In this document: positions 32,569 through 43,198 of the stretch, piece by piece
Layout: the number at the start of each line of letters is the position of its first letter
Numbering within the stretch: the stretch's first letter is position 1
DNA from: Blepharisma stoltei
Lineage: Eukaryota > Ciliophora > Heterotrichea > Heterotrichida > Blepharismidae
NCBI GenBank assembly: GCA_914767885.1
Contig: CAJZBQ010000046.1
Span: forward strand, 620,001 to 684,000
Direction: 5' to 3'
DNA length: 64,000 nt
The notes under the pieces: model-generated
Told to the model about the DNA's origin: nothing
Databases searched by the model: none
Seen by the model: the letters and a program-made list of their open reading frames with translations, nothing else
Made by a program: the position numbers and the translations under genes

Positions 32569-33291
32569 ATGTCTTCTTCTAGATCCACAATTAGAGGCTC
32601 AGATGTTCTTGTTAAAAGCGAAGAATTAGATGTGGGGTACTGCAAAGAGCATGGCCGTTCAAATGAAGCGTTTTGCGAAGAGTGCAGAGTTGTTATCTGT
32701 CCAACCTGCATAATGTTTGGGTCTCACAAAGGCCATTCAGTCCAATCTCCCAATTTAGCATCTCGATTTATTAGAGATAAAATAGATAAAACAACAAAAT
32801 CTGGAAAACTGAACCCTGAATACACTGATAGGTTTTTAGCTGACATACGAGATGCGAAGCACAAAGCAATGACCCTTGAAGAAACCGTTATCCAAAAAAT
32901 AGATGAAGACTTCAGAAAGCTGAAAACTGCTTTAAAAAAGCGACGAGAAGAGCTAAAAGAGTCTGTATTTGACCATTTTGAAACAGAAATTGAAAAAATC
33001 GCAGAGCAGGAGCGAAAATGGGAAGAAAAAGAAAGCCTCAGCAAAATGCTACTTGAAAACTCAAGTAACCCAGACGACGAAGCCCTTGTGAAAAACTCTT
33101 TAACCGTATTAAATGCTATTGACAGCTTAAACGAAGACGTAGAGTTCAAAACAGTCAAGCTTATCACGAGCATAGACCTCAGCTTTAACTCAGCTGCCCA
33201 AGGTGTAAGTTTAGGCTTCTCTCAGCTCATTCACGGCCTAGAAGAAATTGGGAAATTCGGTGACAACAAACAACTTCAATTCCGAGCATAA
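32569..33291 (+). CDS. B-box zinc finger coiled-coil protein (TRIM-like without RING)
   Basis: Begins MSSSRSTIRGSDVLVK; an upstream in-frame ATG at 32542 exists but gives an unlikely hydrophobic leader. A B-box2 finger lies at residues 27-65: YCKEHGRSNEAFCEECRVVICPTC...GSHKGH. A long coiled coil fills residues 80-200. Such proteins usually act as scaffolds; with no RING, ligase activity is not expected. It faces the convergent eL27 gene with only 20 nt between the stops. Confidence 0.8.
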   Translation: MSSSRSTIRGSDVLVKSEELDVGYCKEHGRSNEAFCEECRVVICPTCIMFGSHKGHSVQSPNLASRFIRDKIDKTTKSGKLNPEYTDRFLADIRDAKHKAMTLEETVIQKIDEDFRKLKTALKKRREELKESVFDHFETEIEKIAEQERKWEEKESLSKMLLENSSNPDDEALVKNSLTVLNAIDSLNEDVEFKTVKLITSIDLSFNSAAQGVSLGFSQLIHGLEEIGKFGDNKQLQFRA

Positions 33292-33311
33292 TTTAATTTG
33301 AGAAAGATTAT

Positions 33312-34014
33312 TTAGAATCTAAGCTTGCTAAATAAGAACTTAGTATGTTGGCTTGCACCTTTTTCTGCTTTCTTTGCAACAGTCTGTGAGGTGTATTTTT
33401 TAGTGAATAAGTTTCTGAGTTCCTTACGAAGTTCTTTGCGAGATTTAACACTTGCCATTTTCTCATCGGTCACAACACCTTTAAGATCAATATCGGTAGA
33501 AACCAAATATCTAGTTGGCAAGATGTGTTGATAATTCACGTACTTTATGAAAGCCTTGACTCTGGTTCTTCTTTCCTTTTTCTTCTCGTGCATCTTTTCT
33601 GTGATGAAAAGGGGAGCCTTGGCTACTCCTGCGACAAGAGCGTGAGGGAATTTTCTGTCCTTTGTGCCTTCATCGTATAGCTTACTCTTGTCAAGAGATA
33701 ATAAATTCTTGTAGAAAATAGTTTAAAATTTATTTGATTAATAAAGATATTCAATGGATAAATGAAGAGAGTATAACATGATGTTGAAGACGCTATTATT
33801 AGAGCATTTAAAATATAATTAAATATCGTATTTTGTGTTTAAATAATTTTTGGATTTTTTAACGTTTAAAAATTAATAAGCCTGATTATACTTTCTAGAA
33901 TCATCTCTAGGATATCGTTATTTATCGGAGAATGTTAGAGATAACAGCTTTTTTGCCTGCATATCTTCCAGTCAAGAGAATGACTACTCTCCCAACCTTT
34001 ATTGGCTTCACCAT
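33312..34014 (-). CDS. RPL27: Ribosomal protein eL27, interrupted by an IES
   Basis: The N-terminus MVKPIKVGRVVILLTGRYAG lies at 34014 and the rest from 33683 leftwards. Excising 253 bp between TA dinucleotides (33683-33684, 33936-33937) joins GKKAVIS to KLYDEGTKDRKFPHALVAG. The C-terminal part has VNYQHILPTRYLVST and ends FLFSKLRF, the family signature. Assembled length is 149 residues (usual about 136). Large-subunit ribosomal protein; the N-terminal part is a KOW-like fold. Confidence 0.93.
33683..33937 (-). other. IES (253 bp) in the eL27 gene
   Basis: TA-bounded, AT-rich, no MITE word at the ends. Exact removal gives an uninterrupted eL27; the inside has stops in the gene's frame. Confidence 0.85.
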
Positions 34015-34494
34015 TTACCAATTATAACCACAGACATCTTTACCTCAAGCTAGTTTGTTTATTTAAACAAAAATTAAATTCAAAGGAATCAACGCAAAAT
34101 AAGCTATATTATTTTCCTATTTAAAATGCATGAATCTGCAATAATAACGATTGTAAAGACTAAGCTACTTAAGGATTAGCCAGCAATACCTTAGGAATAA
34201 TCAAGTATTTCAAGCATTTTTCATTGGGAAAAATAGATTGTGATTCATTTGGATTGCTTTTGTAAATGGAATACAGTTTTGTATCATAAAAGATGGATTG
34301 GTAAGATTTGATATATAAAGTTTATATTTATTCCAAATACTTATGAAATTATTCTATTTCCGTTTGCTATAAGCAATATTAGGATTTAAATAATTTATCA
34401 CTATTTTGTCAATAAAGAATTATATGACTTTATTATTGATCTTGAACTATCAAATATATTAACTTGTATAGATTATTTCAAAGAGTTTGTAAAT
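34015..34494. other. Intergenic spacer
   Basis: AT-rich, 480 bp between two minus-strand genes; nothing recognisable. Confidence 0.6.
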
Positions 34495-34875
34495 TTAAGA
34501 ACTAACTAGTACTCCTGAAGATTTTTGCTGAGTTGGTTGTGGCTCAGTTTGTTTTATATCAGTTTTCACTCCTAAAAGTTGTTCAAGCTGTCTTAACTCT
34601 CCCTCAGTTTCTTTAAGCTTCTTGAAAAGTGCTTCCATCACTTGGTCCATGTTTCCACATTGCTGTTCAAGGGCTGGAATGATTTCGGATACCTGCTTTT
34701 CTACCAATGCATCCCCAACAAGTCTCCAGCATCTTCTGGTGGGCTCTACCTTTCTAAGATTTTCTAGCACAATCAAATGTTCTCGCTTTTCACTTTCAAA
34801 TTCAGTGATTTTTCCAAGAACACCTCCGTACTCTTGTCTCAATTGGTAGTACCTTTGCTGAGCTTGTTCGGTCAT
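34495..34875 (-). CDS. PFDN2: Prefoldin subunit 2
   Basis: A 126-residue beta-type prefoldin: an N-terminal coil (QQRYYQLRQEYGGVLGKITE), the hairpin region with EPTRRCWRLVGDALVEKQV, which is diagnostic of subunit 2, and a C-terminal coil (LFKKLKETEGELRQLEQLL). Prefoldin hands unfolded actin and tubulin to the TRiC chaperonin. No intron; typical length. Confidence 0.94.
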   Translation of the reverse strand: MTEQAQQRYYQLRQEYGGVLGKITEFESEKREHLIVLENLRKVEPTRRCWRLVGDALVEKQVSEIIPALEQQCGNMDQVMEALFKKLKETEGELRQLEQLLGVKTDIKQTEPQPTQQKSSGVLVSS

Positions 34876-34918
34876 TTTATTATTATGGAATTAGATATTA
34901 AAATTAGTTCAATTTTTT

Positions 34919-35172
34919 TAACTCCCCCCTCCGTGAGCGAGCAAAACCATTAGAAAAATCGCTATTTTTTGCCCAAAACCCACCCTCCGTGAGCGAACAA
35001 AAATTTTTAAGGGAAAAAAATTTTGATGTATAAGTGATAATTATTTTAATGAAATCTTAAATATTTGCTTTCCAATTTTCGCGAAATGGGGATTCTTTTA
35101 ATTTGAAAAAAAAAATTAAACCTCCTCCTTGAGCGAACAAGATGTTTTTGTTCGCTCAAGGAGGGGGGAGTA
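34919..35172. mobile_element. Shortened family-1 MITE (about 250 bp)
   Basis: TA-bounded. Two direct words at the left; at the right the palindrome is CTCCTTGAGCGAACAAGATG with TTTTTGTTCGCTCAAGGAG, where both arms carry the same change (CTTGAG/CTCAAG). Much of the interior is deleted. Confidence 0.85.
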
Positions 35173-35599
35173 AGCATTTAGGAAATATATAATTATATGC
35201 AAACTTGAAACAGAATAAAGAGTGTATTATTAAAGTAATAGAGAGATTTTATTTAATAAAGATTTATGTGTTAAGAAAGTTATTTTAAGATTTTATAATG
35301 CAAAGTAGCAAAATATTTAATTAATCCTTTAAGAGTGTGAAAATCTTTAAAGAGCACACAAATTTATAGTTTAATTATTTTTATAAAAGTTTTATAATGT
35401 AAATTATTTGCCATTTAAAAAATAAATGATATGAGCTTTTTCATATTTCTATTAAAATTCAATGAAGGTGATGAAAGCTTCTTAAAGTAACAATATTAAT
35501 TTAATAAAGAATCATACTCAACCAGAAAATAAATAAAAATTAATTACTTTGCTTTTCTAACAAGTTTATTTTATAAAATTTTGAATTCGCATGTCTCTT

Positions 35600-35810
35600 T
35601 ACTCCCACCCTTGGCGAACGAGCAAAGCATTAAAAAATCCCTAAAATTAACCCTTGGCTTGTGAGCAAAAAATTATATTATATTTTAAACAATTTGCGCT
35701 CTTATAAGTAAAAATATATTTTTCATAACAATTCCGGACTTTTTAAAATCTGAAAAATTTATAAAATTAATATCCCTCCTTTTTTGCTCGCTAACTAAGA
35801 AGGGACATTA
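35600..35810. mobile_element. Highly diverged family-1-like MITE
   Basis: TACTCCCACCCTTGGCGAAC at the left with a second partial word, and TTTTTGCTCGCTAACTAAGA plus AGGGACATTA at the right. TA-bounded; an old copy. Confidence 0.5.
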
Positions 35811-36087
35811 ACAATAATAAACATCTTCTCAGAGAATCAAAATACAAAATTCTGATTTTTAATCCATAACTGCTAGTATTGACTCGTATATTTTTTTCCA
35901 AAAAAGTTTAATTAATATATTTATTAAATTAATGTCACTTTAAAATTAATAACCTCCACCCAAAATGATTTTCCTAAGATCTTCTCTTCCAAATTGCTGC
36001 TTACATATCAATTTTTAGTTCCAAGATCCTCCAAATTTTTGAATTTCTTTTATTTTTAAATCATGATCTTTAATTATAGTAAATTAA

Positions 36088-38799
36088 ATGATGCAGATTC
36101 ATTTGCCTGAGGCATTCGACTCCAACATTGACGAAATTCATTCTGTTAAAACAACAGAAAGCCTTTCACTCGACCCGCAATACATGCAATCCGCGTGTCT
36201 TTACTGCAACAAATCCAAAGGACTTCTCACCCAACTTCCCACCGGATCTTTGGCGCATGTATTTTGCCGAGAAAACAGGCCATGCTGTATCTGCGGGATT
36301 CCTTTCATGTGCCTTCAATGCAAGCAGCCTGACTGCCCCCGAGTTTTCCATACATTCTGCCTGAAGAAAATCCATCCTTTTCTCCCCTCTTCTGACCTCC
36401 TGACATTTTGCGACCTTCACTCTATAAGCCTAGTCAAGAAAAAACGATACTTAAAGATAAGCTCAGCTAAGCAGACTATTTCAAGAATAGGGCTTAATGA
36501 AGGCGTCTTAAGGGCAATAAGGGCACTGCAAGGGAAACATAAGCAAGAAAACGTTTGTTCTGGAAATTTGTTATGACTTAATGTGGGAATGGAATTTTTC
36601 CATAACCCTGCTTCGCTGCGAGAACTCCCAAGATTCGATGTAAAAGAAGACGTAGTCCAGGATTACCCGAGCTTTCATCGTGACAATTATGTGGAGGTTA
36701 TGATTAATAACTACGAAAAAGATCTGGCAGATGTAAAAAAAGAAAAGGAGAAGATTTGGGAAACAATCAGAGTTTTGGAAGGTACTGAGTTTGTGAGTTC
36801 ACCGTATGATTCAATTTTGAGTGAAATCAAATCGCTTAGATTTAGAGAAATTCATGAAAACTACTTGAGATTTGTTGAGTCGAAATCAAAACTCAATGTA
36901 ATAGATAACAACATTACAGAAGTTAAGTGCCCAGATGAGGTTGATTTTCTATTTTGTGAAAATTCGAATAGTTCTACTATGTATGGAGAAGGTTCTAAAA
37001 CTTCTGGCAAGGGAAAATCAAGCGGCCAGGAGCCGGAAAAAGACTATGTCTGCCAAGTTTGTGGAGATGGGGATTACGAAGATGATGATTTAATTGTTAT
37101 ATGCTCGAAATGTGATATGAGTGTGCATGCAAAGTGCTATGGGATTATTTCTGTCCCTGACGGTGAGTGGTATTGCAAAGCTTGTGAAGAAAATAAAGAT
37201 CAGAAATCACTCCGATGCGCTTTGTGTCCAATCAAAGGAGGTGCGTTAAAGCCGACGATCAATTACACAACTTGTTTTGATATATACCCAAATTACTCTT
37301 GGAATCACAATATTAAAAATGTCAGTTAGGGATATAGCTTTTTGCCTTGAGTGGCGCGGTATGGGCGCCACTCAAGGCAAAAAAGCATAGGTCCTAGCTC
37401 CTGCTCAAACAGGATGGACCTATATACCGAGCTTAGTGAGAGAATTCAATATTCTTGAGAGCTTCGGCTTCGAAGAGAAGGGTCGCTGCTGTGTCTGACA
37501 CTGACTAGAGAAAGTCTTAATGGGCTTATTAACTTTAAAGGTTCGACGGTTAGGCCGGTTCACCTACCGTTGTTCAGAGCTATTAATTTAGCTGAACCTC
37601 AAGCAAGGGGACTTTATAGGCATTCAAAATGCTCGAGAATTTCATTAAACTTAAACTTAAACTCTTGGAATGGCCAATCAGAGAAAATTTGGGTACACTT
37701 ATATTGTATTATGAATGTGTCACCTTCTTCGGTTGGAGATAGAGCTTCTATGACAAATATTGACATTTCCAGCATTGATAGGCAAAAATTCCTATTAAAA
37801 TGTAGTAGTTGCAATACGTCAACTGGCGCAGCGATTCAATGTCAGCATGCAAAATGCCCAACATGCTTCCACCCGATATGCATAAAGCAGAAATTACATA
37901 GCGCAGGATATGATAAAGACAGCTCATACTGCTTAAAGCATAAACCTTTAAAGCTAAAAAAACTAATAGACACCAAAGAAAAAAAGGTTCTTGACAGCAT
38001 TTTTAGCTTCATTAAATTATATGAAAAATACGAAGCAAGATTCCAGAAAACCGAACCCCTGGAAATAGCTAAAAAGCGATCTCAAGATGGAAAACCTTTT
38101 AGCTGCGAAGAAAAGATAAAACTAATTAATTTGATTGAAGAAAGACTAAAGGAAGAAAAGAAAAAAGGATTTAGCTTTATGTTTAAAACAAACCAGCCTC
38201 AAAAAATTTTGAGGTGTAAAATTGATATAAGTGTTCCTGAATTTTTTACGATATTAGATCCGCAAATAATTTTGGCTGAAAAATTAGCGATTCCTGGAAG
38301 ACGTCCCGAGGACTGCATTAAATGCTATACAGATTCAATACTTCCTGTTCTTAAAAAAGAATTGCAAGTCCTTCTATATCCCCAAAAGATTTTCAAACTT
38401 TCCAGCACCGTCAAGAAAAGATTAAGGGCAGAAAAGAAAACAAAGCAGAGGGTAAGCCCATTTTTACTTACAAATCAGCCAGTTTTAAATGATTTAATTA
38501 GTCCAGAACTTCACTGCATATGTAGACAACCTTTCGTTGAAGCCGCACCTATGAAGCCTGGTGAGTCCGAAGAAGAGTACAATAAAAGAATAAAGGAAAA
38601 TGAAATGATTTCTTGTGATCAATGCACAGAATGGTTTCATTTGACTTGTATAAATATATTCATAGCAATTTAAATTTATTTTAATTTAAAAAATAAAGAA
38701 TATTTATTGCTACTAAATGGTATATATAAATCTGACAACATCCCAGAGACTTTCTTATGCTCAAAGTGCAATCCAAAGAGAAGAGAACTGTGTGAATAG
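36088..38799 (+). CDS. Multi-PHD/ePHD chromatin reader, interrupted twice
   Basis: Zinc modules in order: an N-terminal Cys/His-rich half finger (CLYCNKSKGLL...CCICGIPF), a PHD finger (CQVCGDGDYEDDDLIVICSK...GEWYCKAC), an extended PHD (LRCALCPIKGGALKP...WVHLYCIMNVSP...CFHPICIKQK), and a C-terminal PHD (HCICRQPF...CDQCTEWFHLTCIN, then FLCSKCNPKRREL). The middle pair has the PHD-Zn knuckle-ePHD layout of BRPF/JADE/AF10 proteins that read histone H3. One TGA is Trp at 36574. Insertion R3 (37306-37671) splits the ePHD and a 63-bp IES splits the last PHD; removing both gives about 760 residues ending at TAG 38797-38799. Confidence 0.85.
37306..37671 (+). mobile_element. Retroposon-like insertion R3 in the ePHD domain
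   Basis: Flanked by the 11-bp repeat ACTCTTGGAAT (37295-37305 and 37661-37671). The 5' part has AAAAATGTC, then a 19-bp-stem hairpin (TTTTTGCCTTGAGTGGCGC at 37339-37357, complement at 37365-37383, 7-nt loop). The 3' tail is TTAAACTTAAACTTAA. Removal of 366 bp joins IYPNYSW to NGQSEKIWVHLYC. The target repeat contains no TA. Confidence 0.8.
38651..38715 (+). other. IES (63 bp) in the PHD gene
   Basis: TA at 38651-38652 and 38714-38715, each followed by AAT. Excision joins FHLTCIN to GIYKSDNIPETFLC and completes the C-terminal PHD finger. Confidence 0.85.
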
Positions 38800-38837
38800 A
38801 TTTAATCACTCATAATTATCATATTTATCAATAATTA

Positions 38838-40044
38838 TTAAGCAGCCGATCTAATAAACACTTGAAGCACCATTCCATCTCTTACGAAAGCGCTTGCCAG
38901 ACTCATTTCATCTTTGAGTTCTTTTCCTCCGAAAAACAGTCTTACGGTTGAAGGACTAATCCCTTCTTTTTCCGCATACGCGTCTTTTACGATTTTTGCA
39001 GGATTTTTGCTTTCAATTTCAAAATCAAAGTCACCAATTTTTCCAGCTCTTCGGAGCTTGATTTTTATGTTTTCGTTTTCGATAGGTTTTTTAGGCGGCT
39101 TACAGATACACTTAGATAGATTATGGAAAAGATCCCTGTCGAGATCCGAAGATTCTTATTTCTCTATGACTGTTACTCGTCTGCTTCGCCGATAAAGTCT
39201 CACGACCTTCAAGGACATGGGCCTGCACATGCTTCCTGGTAGTCGGAAAGCTTGGCCGCCGTCTATACGTCGACGAGGTTTGGCTTCTAGAAATCTCGAA
39301 AAACAAATATCTGGTCACCTGTCGGCCAATATGAAAATGCGTGATCCAGGACGCAACGCCTAGGGAACGTTCCTAATCGACCAGGAGGAACCTTACTGAT
39401 ATTGCTGGAACACCCTTTCCAACTCCAAGCTCCATCTTCCTCCGAGGTAAAACCTACCTGGATGTGAGTCTTGGGTCTGCTATCCGAAAATTGCGCTCCA
39501 CTAAATCAAGTAAAGCCTGGCCGGATACACACATACCGAACGACAAGACTCCCTTCCACAAGGTTCCAGGTTTCTCCAGTTACAGGCGTTAGGAGGTTGG
39601 ATAGGCTCACTATGCCATTTTTATATATATATATTTTTTAGGCGCCAATCTCTGCTTTTTGTCTTCAGGGAAGATTACTGGATCGTTAACAATGAAGGGA
39701 GGAACGTCATACACGTTACCATTTAAATCCACACAGCAAGAAACTGATCCATTCCTTGTTGTGATTCCTGACATTTGTAATAAAACAGCTGTGGACTCGT
39801 GATCTGCTTCTACTGCAGCCTTAATTGCCATTCAGATATGTCTTCTGCCGGATGTGCGAGTTCTCCAAAATTCTTCACGTTTAGCTGCTAATTGTGCACG
39901 GGTTACTGTAGCTTTCCATGAGATGGTTTTTTTGATTCCTTCGCCTGACGTCTGACCTTCTAGTTCTTGGTAGTCTTTGCCTATCGTAAATGTTGTCCGA
40001 GTTACATTGTCATCGGGTTCGCTTCGAGTACAGTGGTTGCCCAT
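38838..40044 (-). CDS. UBTD1/2-like ubiquitin-domain protein, interrupted by an insertion
   Basis: ATG 40042-40044 gives MGNHCTRSEPD, a likely myristoylation site. The N-terminal UBTD domain contains TRAQLAAKREEFWRTRTSG, then GRRHI-W-MAIKAAVEADHEST (Trp by TGA) and GSVSCCVDLNGNVYDVPPF. After insertion R4 is removed, RLAPKK joins PIENENIKIKLRRAG and a ubiquitin-like fold follows (DFDFEIESKNPAKIVKDAYA...LFFGGKELKDEM). Assembled length 219 residues, near the usual 230. UBTD proteins bind E2 enzymes and ubiquitin chains. Confidence 0.88.
39098..39644 (-). mobile_element. GC-rich retroposon-like insertion R4
   Basis: Minus orientation. Flanked by an 11-bp repeat (TTTTTTAGGCG on the plus strand, 39087-39097 and 39634-39644). 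On the minus strand its 5' end is TATATATAAAAATGGCATAG and its 3' end is an irregular TCTATCTAAGTGTATCTG tail. It shares segments with R5 (CCAGGACGCAA, GCCGGATAC and the AATGG...GTGAGCC start). Confidence 0.8.
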
Positions 40045-40402
40045 ATTCAAATATGTATAAGTCTAAATGAAAAATAAATGCAAAAAAATCAGCATTTCGG
40101 TTTTGAAATATGATAGAATCAGTACGAAAAAAAAATTTTCGAAATAGTAATCATTTAACTTAAAATTAAAAACATTATATGGAATTGAGATAAAATTCAC
40201 ATATTGTTGATGAATTTATAATTTTGCATGAAAATTGGTATCTCATTCTAACTTTGAAAAAAAAGCATAATCTTCTTTTATGTTATATAAAATATTATAA
40301 ATAATGCTGATATCATATCTTGACCCTTATTTTTGTATATGCAGGGCATCCAAGAAATTAATAATTTATATCTTTGAAAATTGTTTTTCCATAACTGCCT
40401 TT
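40045..40402. other. Intergenic spacer
   Basis: AT-rich, 358 bp; no gene or repeat noticed. Confidence 0.6.
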
Positions 40403-40852
40403 TTATATTTTTGTAAAATCAGAATCTGAAGAATATTCAGATTCAGACTCATCGCTCTCATTCTGTTCATCCTTTCTGTCAGCATTTTTTATATTTTCTA
40501 TAGTTCTTACAATACTTTGTTTTTTCAATATATTGCATTTATCTAAAGCATCCACATGTAGCCTTAGAAATTCTAAAAATTGTTCTTTTATTATGATGAT
40601 AGCTGGATCATTTATCTCAACTGTTTCAATTAAATCACACAGTGCTGATATCTTTTGTATGCTGTTCTCGATCCTTTTGAAAATTCTCTCAACCATATCA
40701 TGGGATAATGCTTGATGCCCACCTTTGATCATTGTAGAAAATTGGTATTTAAATGAGCATTCCTCAGAAAGCTTGATCGCCCTTTCGACCCATGCATTCA
40801 TTTTCACAACTGGGTCTTCAATAGGCTTTTTATTAGTTTTTCGCCTTATCAT
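40403..40852 (-). CDS. Uncharacterised small acidic-tailed protein
   Basis: 149 residues, helical throughout (AWVERAIKLSEECSFKYQF, FKRIENSIQKISALCDLIE), ending in an acidic Ser-rich tail (DESESEYSSDSDFTKI). No TGA. Family not recognised. Confidence 0.55.
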   Translation of the reverse strand: MIRRKTNKKPIEDPVVKMNAWVERAIKLSEECSFKYQFSTMIKGGHQALSHDMVERIFKRIENSIQKISALCDLIETVEINDPAIIIIKEQFLEFLRLHVDALDKCNILKKQSIVRTIENIKNADRKDEQNESDESESEYSSDSDFTKI

Positions 40853-40921
40853 TTAATTAATTTAAAGATATTTAAGATTCCTTTTAGCTATCTGTCATCA
40901 AGCTGGTAATTATTAGAAAAC

Positions 40922-42777
40922 CTACAGAAACTCTTTATTCTCAAGATATACTTTAAATTCATACAAGTAGATCGCTCCATCTCTATCCCGATCAGCTTCT
41001 ATCAAAAATTGATTTCATTCTGTATTTTCGATTCCTGGGACGCTATTTTTTAAATCATTTATAATAATTTTCCCATTTACACCAGCAGCGCATTTTTTAA
41101 ATGCTTTTTTTAATATTTCCTTATGTGACTTTTCATTTCACTTACTCTCCCTCCTCCGTGAGAGAACAAAATGTTTTTTGTTCGCTCAGGAGGGGGTTTA
41201 AATATTTTTTTAAAATATATATATATATATATATATTTATATAGTAATTTTTTTCTTATAAATTAAAAAATCCAAATTTCAAATAATTTTTAAAGCAAAT
41301 ATTAATTTAATTTGTAAAATTTATGTTCTAAAATGCAAGCTGTTTAAAATTAAACAGAATTAGCTAAAGATTTTATTATAATAATTGTCACTTATATATC
41401 AAAATAATTTTTCTTAAAAAATTTTGTTTATTCATTGAGGTGGGTTTTAGGCCAAAAAATAGGGATTTTTCTTATGGTTTTGTTCGCTCACGGATAGAAG
41501 GAGTTAGAAGCAGAGTTGAGAAATTCATTATAGTCAATAAATCCGCTACCATCAATATCGCAGCTTTTCATTATTTCTTCTACGTCTAAGTAATGACTAA
41601 GTCCCAAAGCTGCAGAGCCGTTTGTGAGGTCAGTTTTAGTTAATTTCCCATCAAGATTATGATCTAAAGCTCTGAATACACTTTCAAGCTCCTGCCTTTC
41701 TTTTCGATTTGTCACTTGTGCAGCGATAAATGACAAAACAACTTTTTCCAGTTTTGATTGAGCCTAAATAAGAGCTACCCTGAATTTTTCAAGTTCTTCT
41801 TTTGCTTGCCTCATGATTGGGGCTTCTGCGATTTCATTATTTGCATGCAACCTAACCCATGGATGGTTTAAAACCTCTTCAGCAGTCAATCGCTCAATTG
41901 GGTCAGTGCAAATCATTTTGCTTACAAGATCTTTAGCTTGATTCGATATGTGGATTCAAAAGCCTTTATCCATGTTAAGCTTGCAAGCTTTGATTGAGCT
42001 TTTGACTTCTTTTTCAGTTGGCCCTACAAATGGAGGTCTGCCACCTTATTAGAAATTACTCAGCATAAGGTATAAAATAACCCCTGCACTTCATATATCA
42101 CACTTATGATCATATGGACCTGAAAATACTTCTGGGGCCATATAAAGTAAAGTCCCTACTGCGCTTGTGAATTTGGTTCCAGGTATAAGCCTTTGTGAAA
42201 TTCCAAAATCAATGACTTTTAGGGAAGCTCCAGGCTTATTTGTGGATAAAAGGAGATTTTCAGGTTTCAAGTCTCTGTGTACAATGCCTTTAGAATGGCA
42301 ATAACTAATTGCTGACATTATATCATGAAGATATTTCGCTGCTTTGTTTTCACTAAATCTCATTTCACTTAGAACTTTCTCAAAAAGCTCACCACCTGTT
42401 AGGAGCTCAGTTACAATATAATAATTCGCAGTAGATTCTAAGACTGCATAGACTTTAATTATGTTGGGATGGTTCTGTTTAATTTTTACCATTTCTTTGA
42501 GGATTTCTATTTCTTGAAGCATTTTCGTCTCACAATCCTCACCTATCTTTGCTTTTGGAATTTCTTTTAGTGCTCTTTCATAACCTGTGTGTTTATCTAT
42601 AACTTTAAAGACTGTTCCGAATCCACCAGTTCCTATCGTTTTGACAATGTCATAAAGATCTCTTATATTAGTTCTTCCTAGACTAACGCTTGTTTTCCTA
42701 CTTAATGCAGTTTTATTTGAAGCTTTGTTATTTTTTGGAATCGGAGGAATTTCAGGTTGTGAGTCACAACAGCCCAT
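40922..42777 (-). CDS. Calcium-dependent protein kinase (CDPK), interrupted by a MITE
   Basis: ATG 42775-42777 gives [12 protein letters not shown], an acylated start. Kinase motifs: [35 protein letters not shown] and APEVF; Trp in [14 protein letters not shown] is TGA. Two 15-nt introns (42045-42059, 41764-41778) are bridged: [13 protein letters not shown] and [15 protein letters not shown]-hands follow ([24 protein letters not shown]); MITE removal at 41145-41506 joins LNSASK to [14 protein letters not shown], then a degenerate third EF-hand and [12 protein letters not shown]. Assembled 487 residues, typical of a Ca-activated Ser/Thr kinase at membranes. Confidence 0.94.
41143..41506 (-). 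mobile_element. Family-1 MITE acting as an IES in the CDPK gene
   Basis: TA at 41143-41144 and 41505-41506; 362 bp. The palindrome end is at the left (CCTCCGTGAGAGAACAAAA with TTTTGTTCGCTCAGGAGG) and the diverged word pair at the right. Excision restores the EF-hand region. Confidence 0.92.
41764..41778 (-). other. 15-nt intron
   Basis: Minus strand GTAGCTCTTATTTAG; removal joins EKFR to AQSKLEKVV in the CDPK gene. Confidence 0.9.
42045..42059 (-). other. 15-nt intron with an AAG 3' end
   Basis: Minus strand GTAATTTCTAATAAG; removal gives the conserved LMLSGRPPF of the kinase. Other introns here end in TAG. Confidence 0.85.
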
Positions 42778-43198
42778 ATTTAATGACAAAGTTAAAATCT
42801 TATCCCATGAGCAATATAAAGTAAGAAGATTATTATTTGGATAAGAAGAAAATGAAAAACAACAGCATAAGCAAGAATTAACATTTTATTTTTTTTAAAA
42901 AGATATAAACGAAACGATTATTATTCATTACCTAAAAGGAATGCAATAGTCTATGATCTTTGATCTTTGACTTTTAGTTTTAGTTTTATGTAGTCATTTA
43001 AGAGCTCTTTTTAAAATGGACGAAAATTTTAAGTTTCTGCCAATTTTTTCTTTATTTAGCTTTTTCAGAAAATTAATAGTTCTTCCTGCTAATTTTATAT
43101 TTAAGATATAAAGTTTCCTCTCCGTATGTAAGATAAAAATCGATTGGCATAATTTATATTTTAAACAGAATTCAAAAAGCAATATTAATGAATAATAT
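42778..43198. other. Intergenic spacer
   Basis: AT-rich, about 420 bp; small open frames only, none convincing. Confidence 0.5.

Larger units (their letters stand above)
34876..36087. other. Intergenic region with two MITE copies
   Basis: No gene seen. It holds the family-1 copies at 34919-35172 and 35600-35810; the rest is AT-rich. Confidence 0.6.

Noticed and set aside
32724-33173. Minus-strand open frame opposite the B-box gene
   Set aside because: Ser/Phe-rich shadow of the coiled-coil coding strand.
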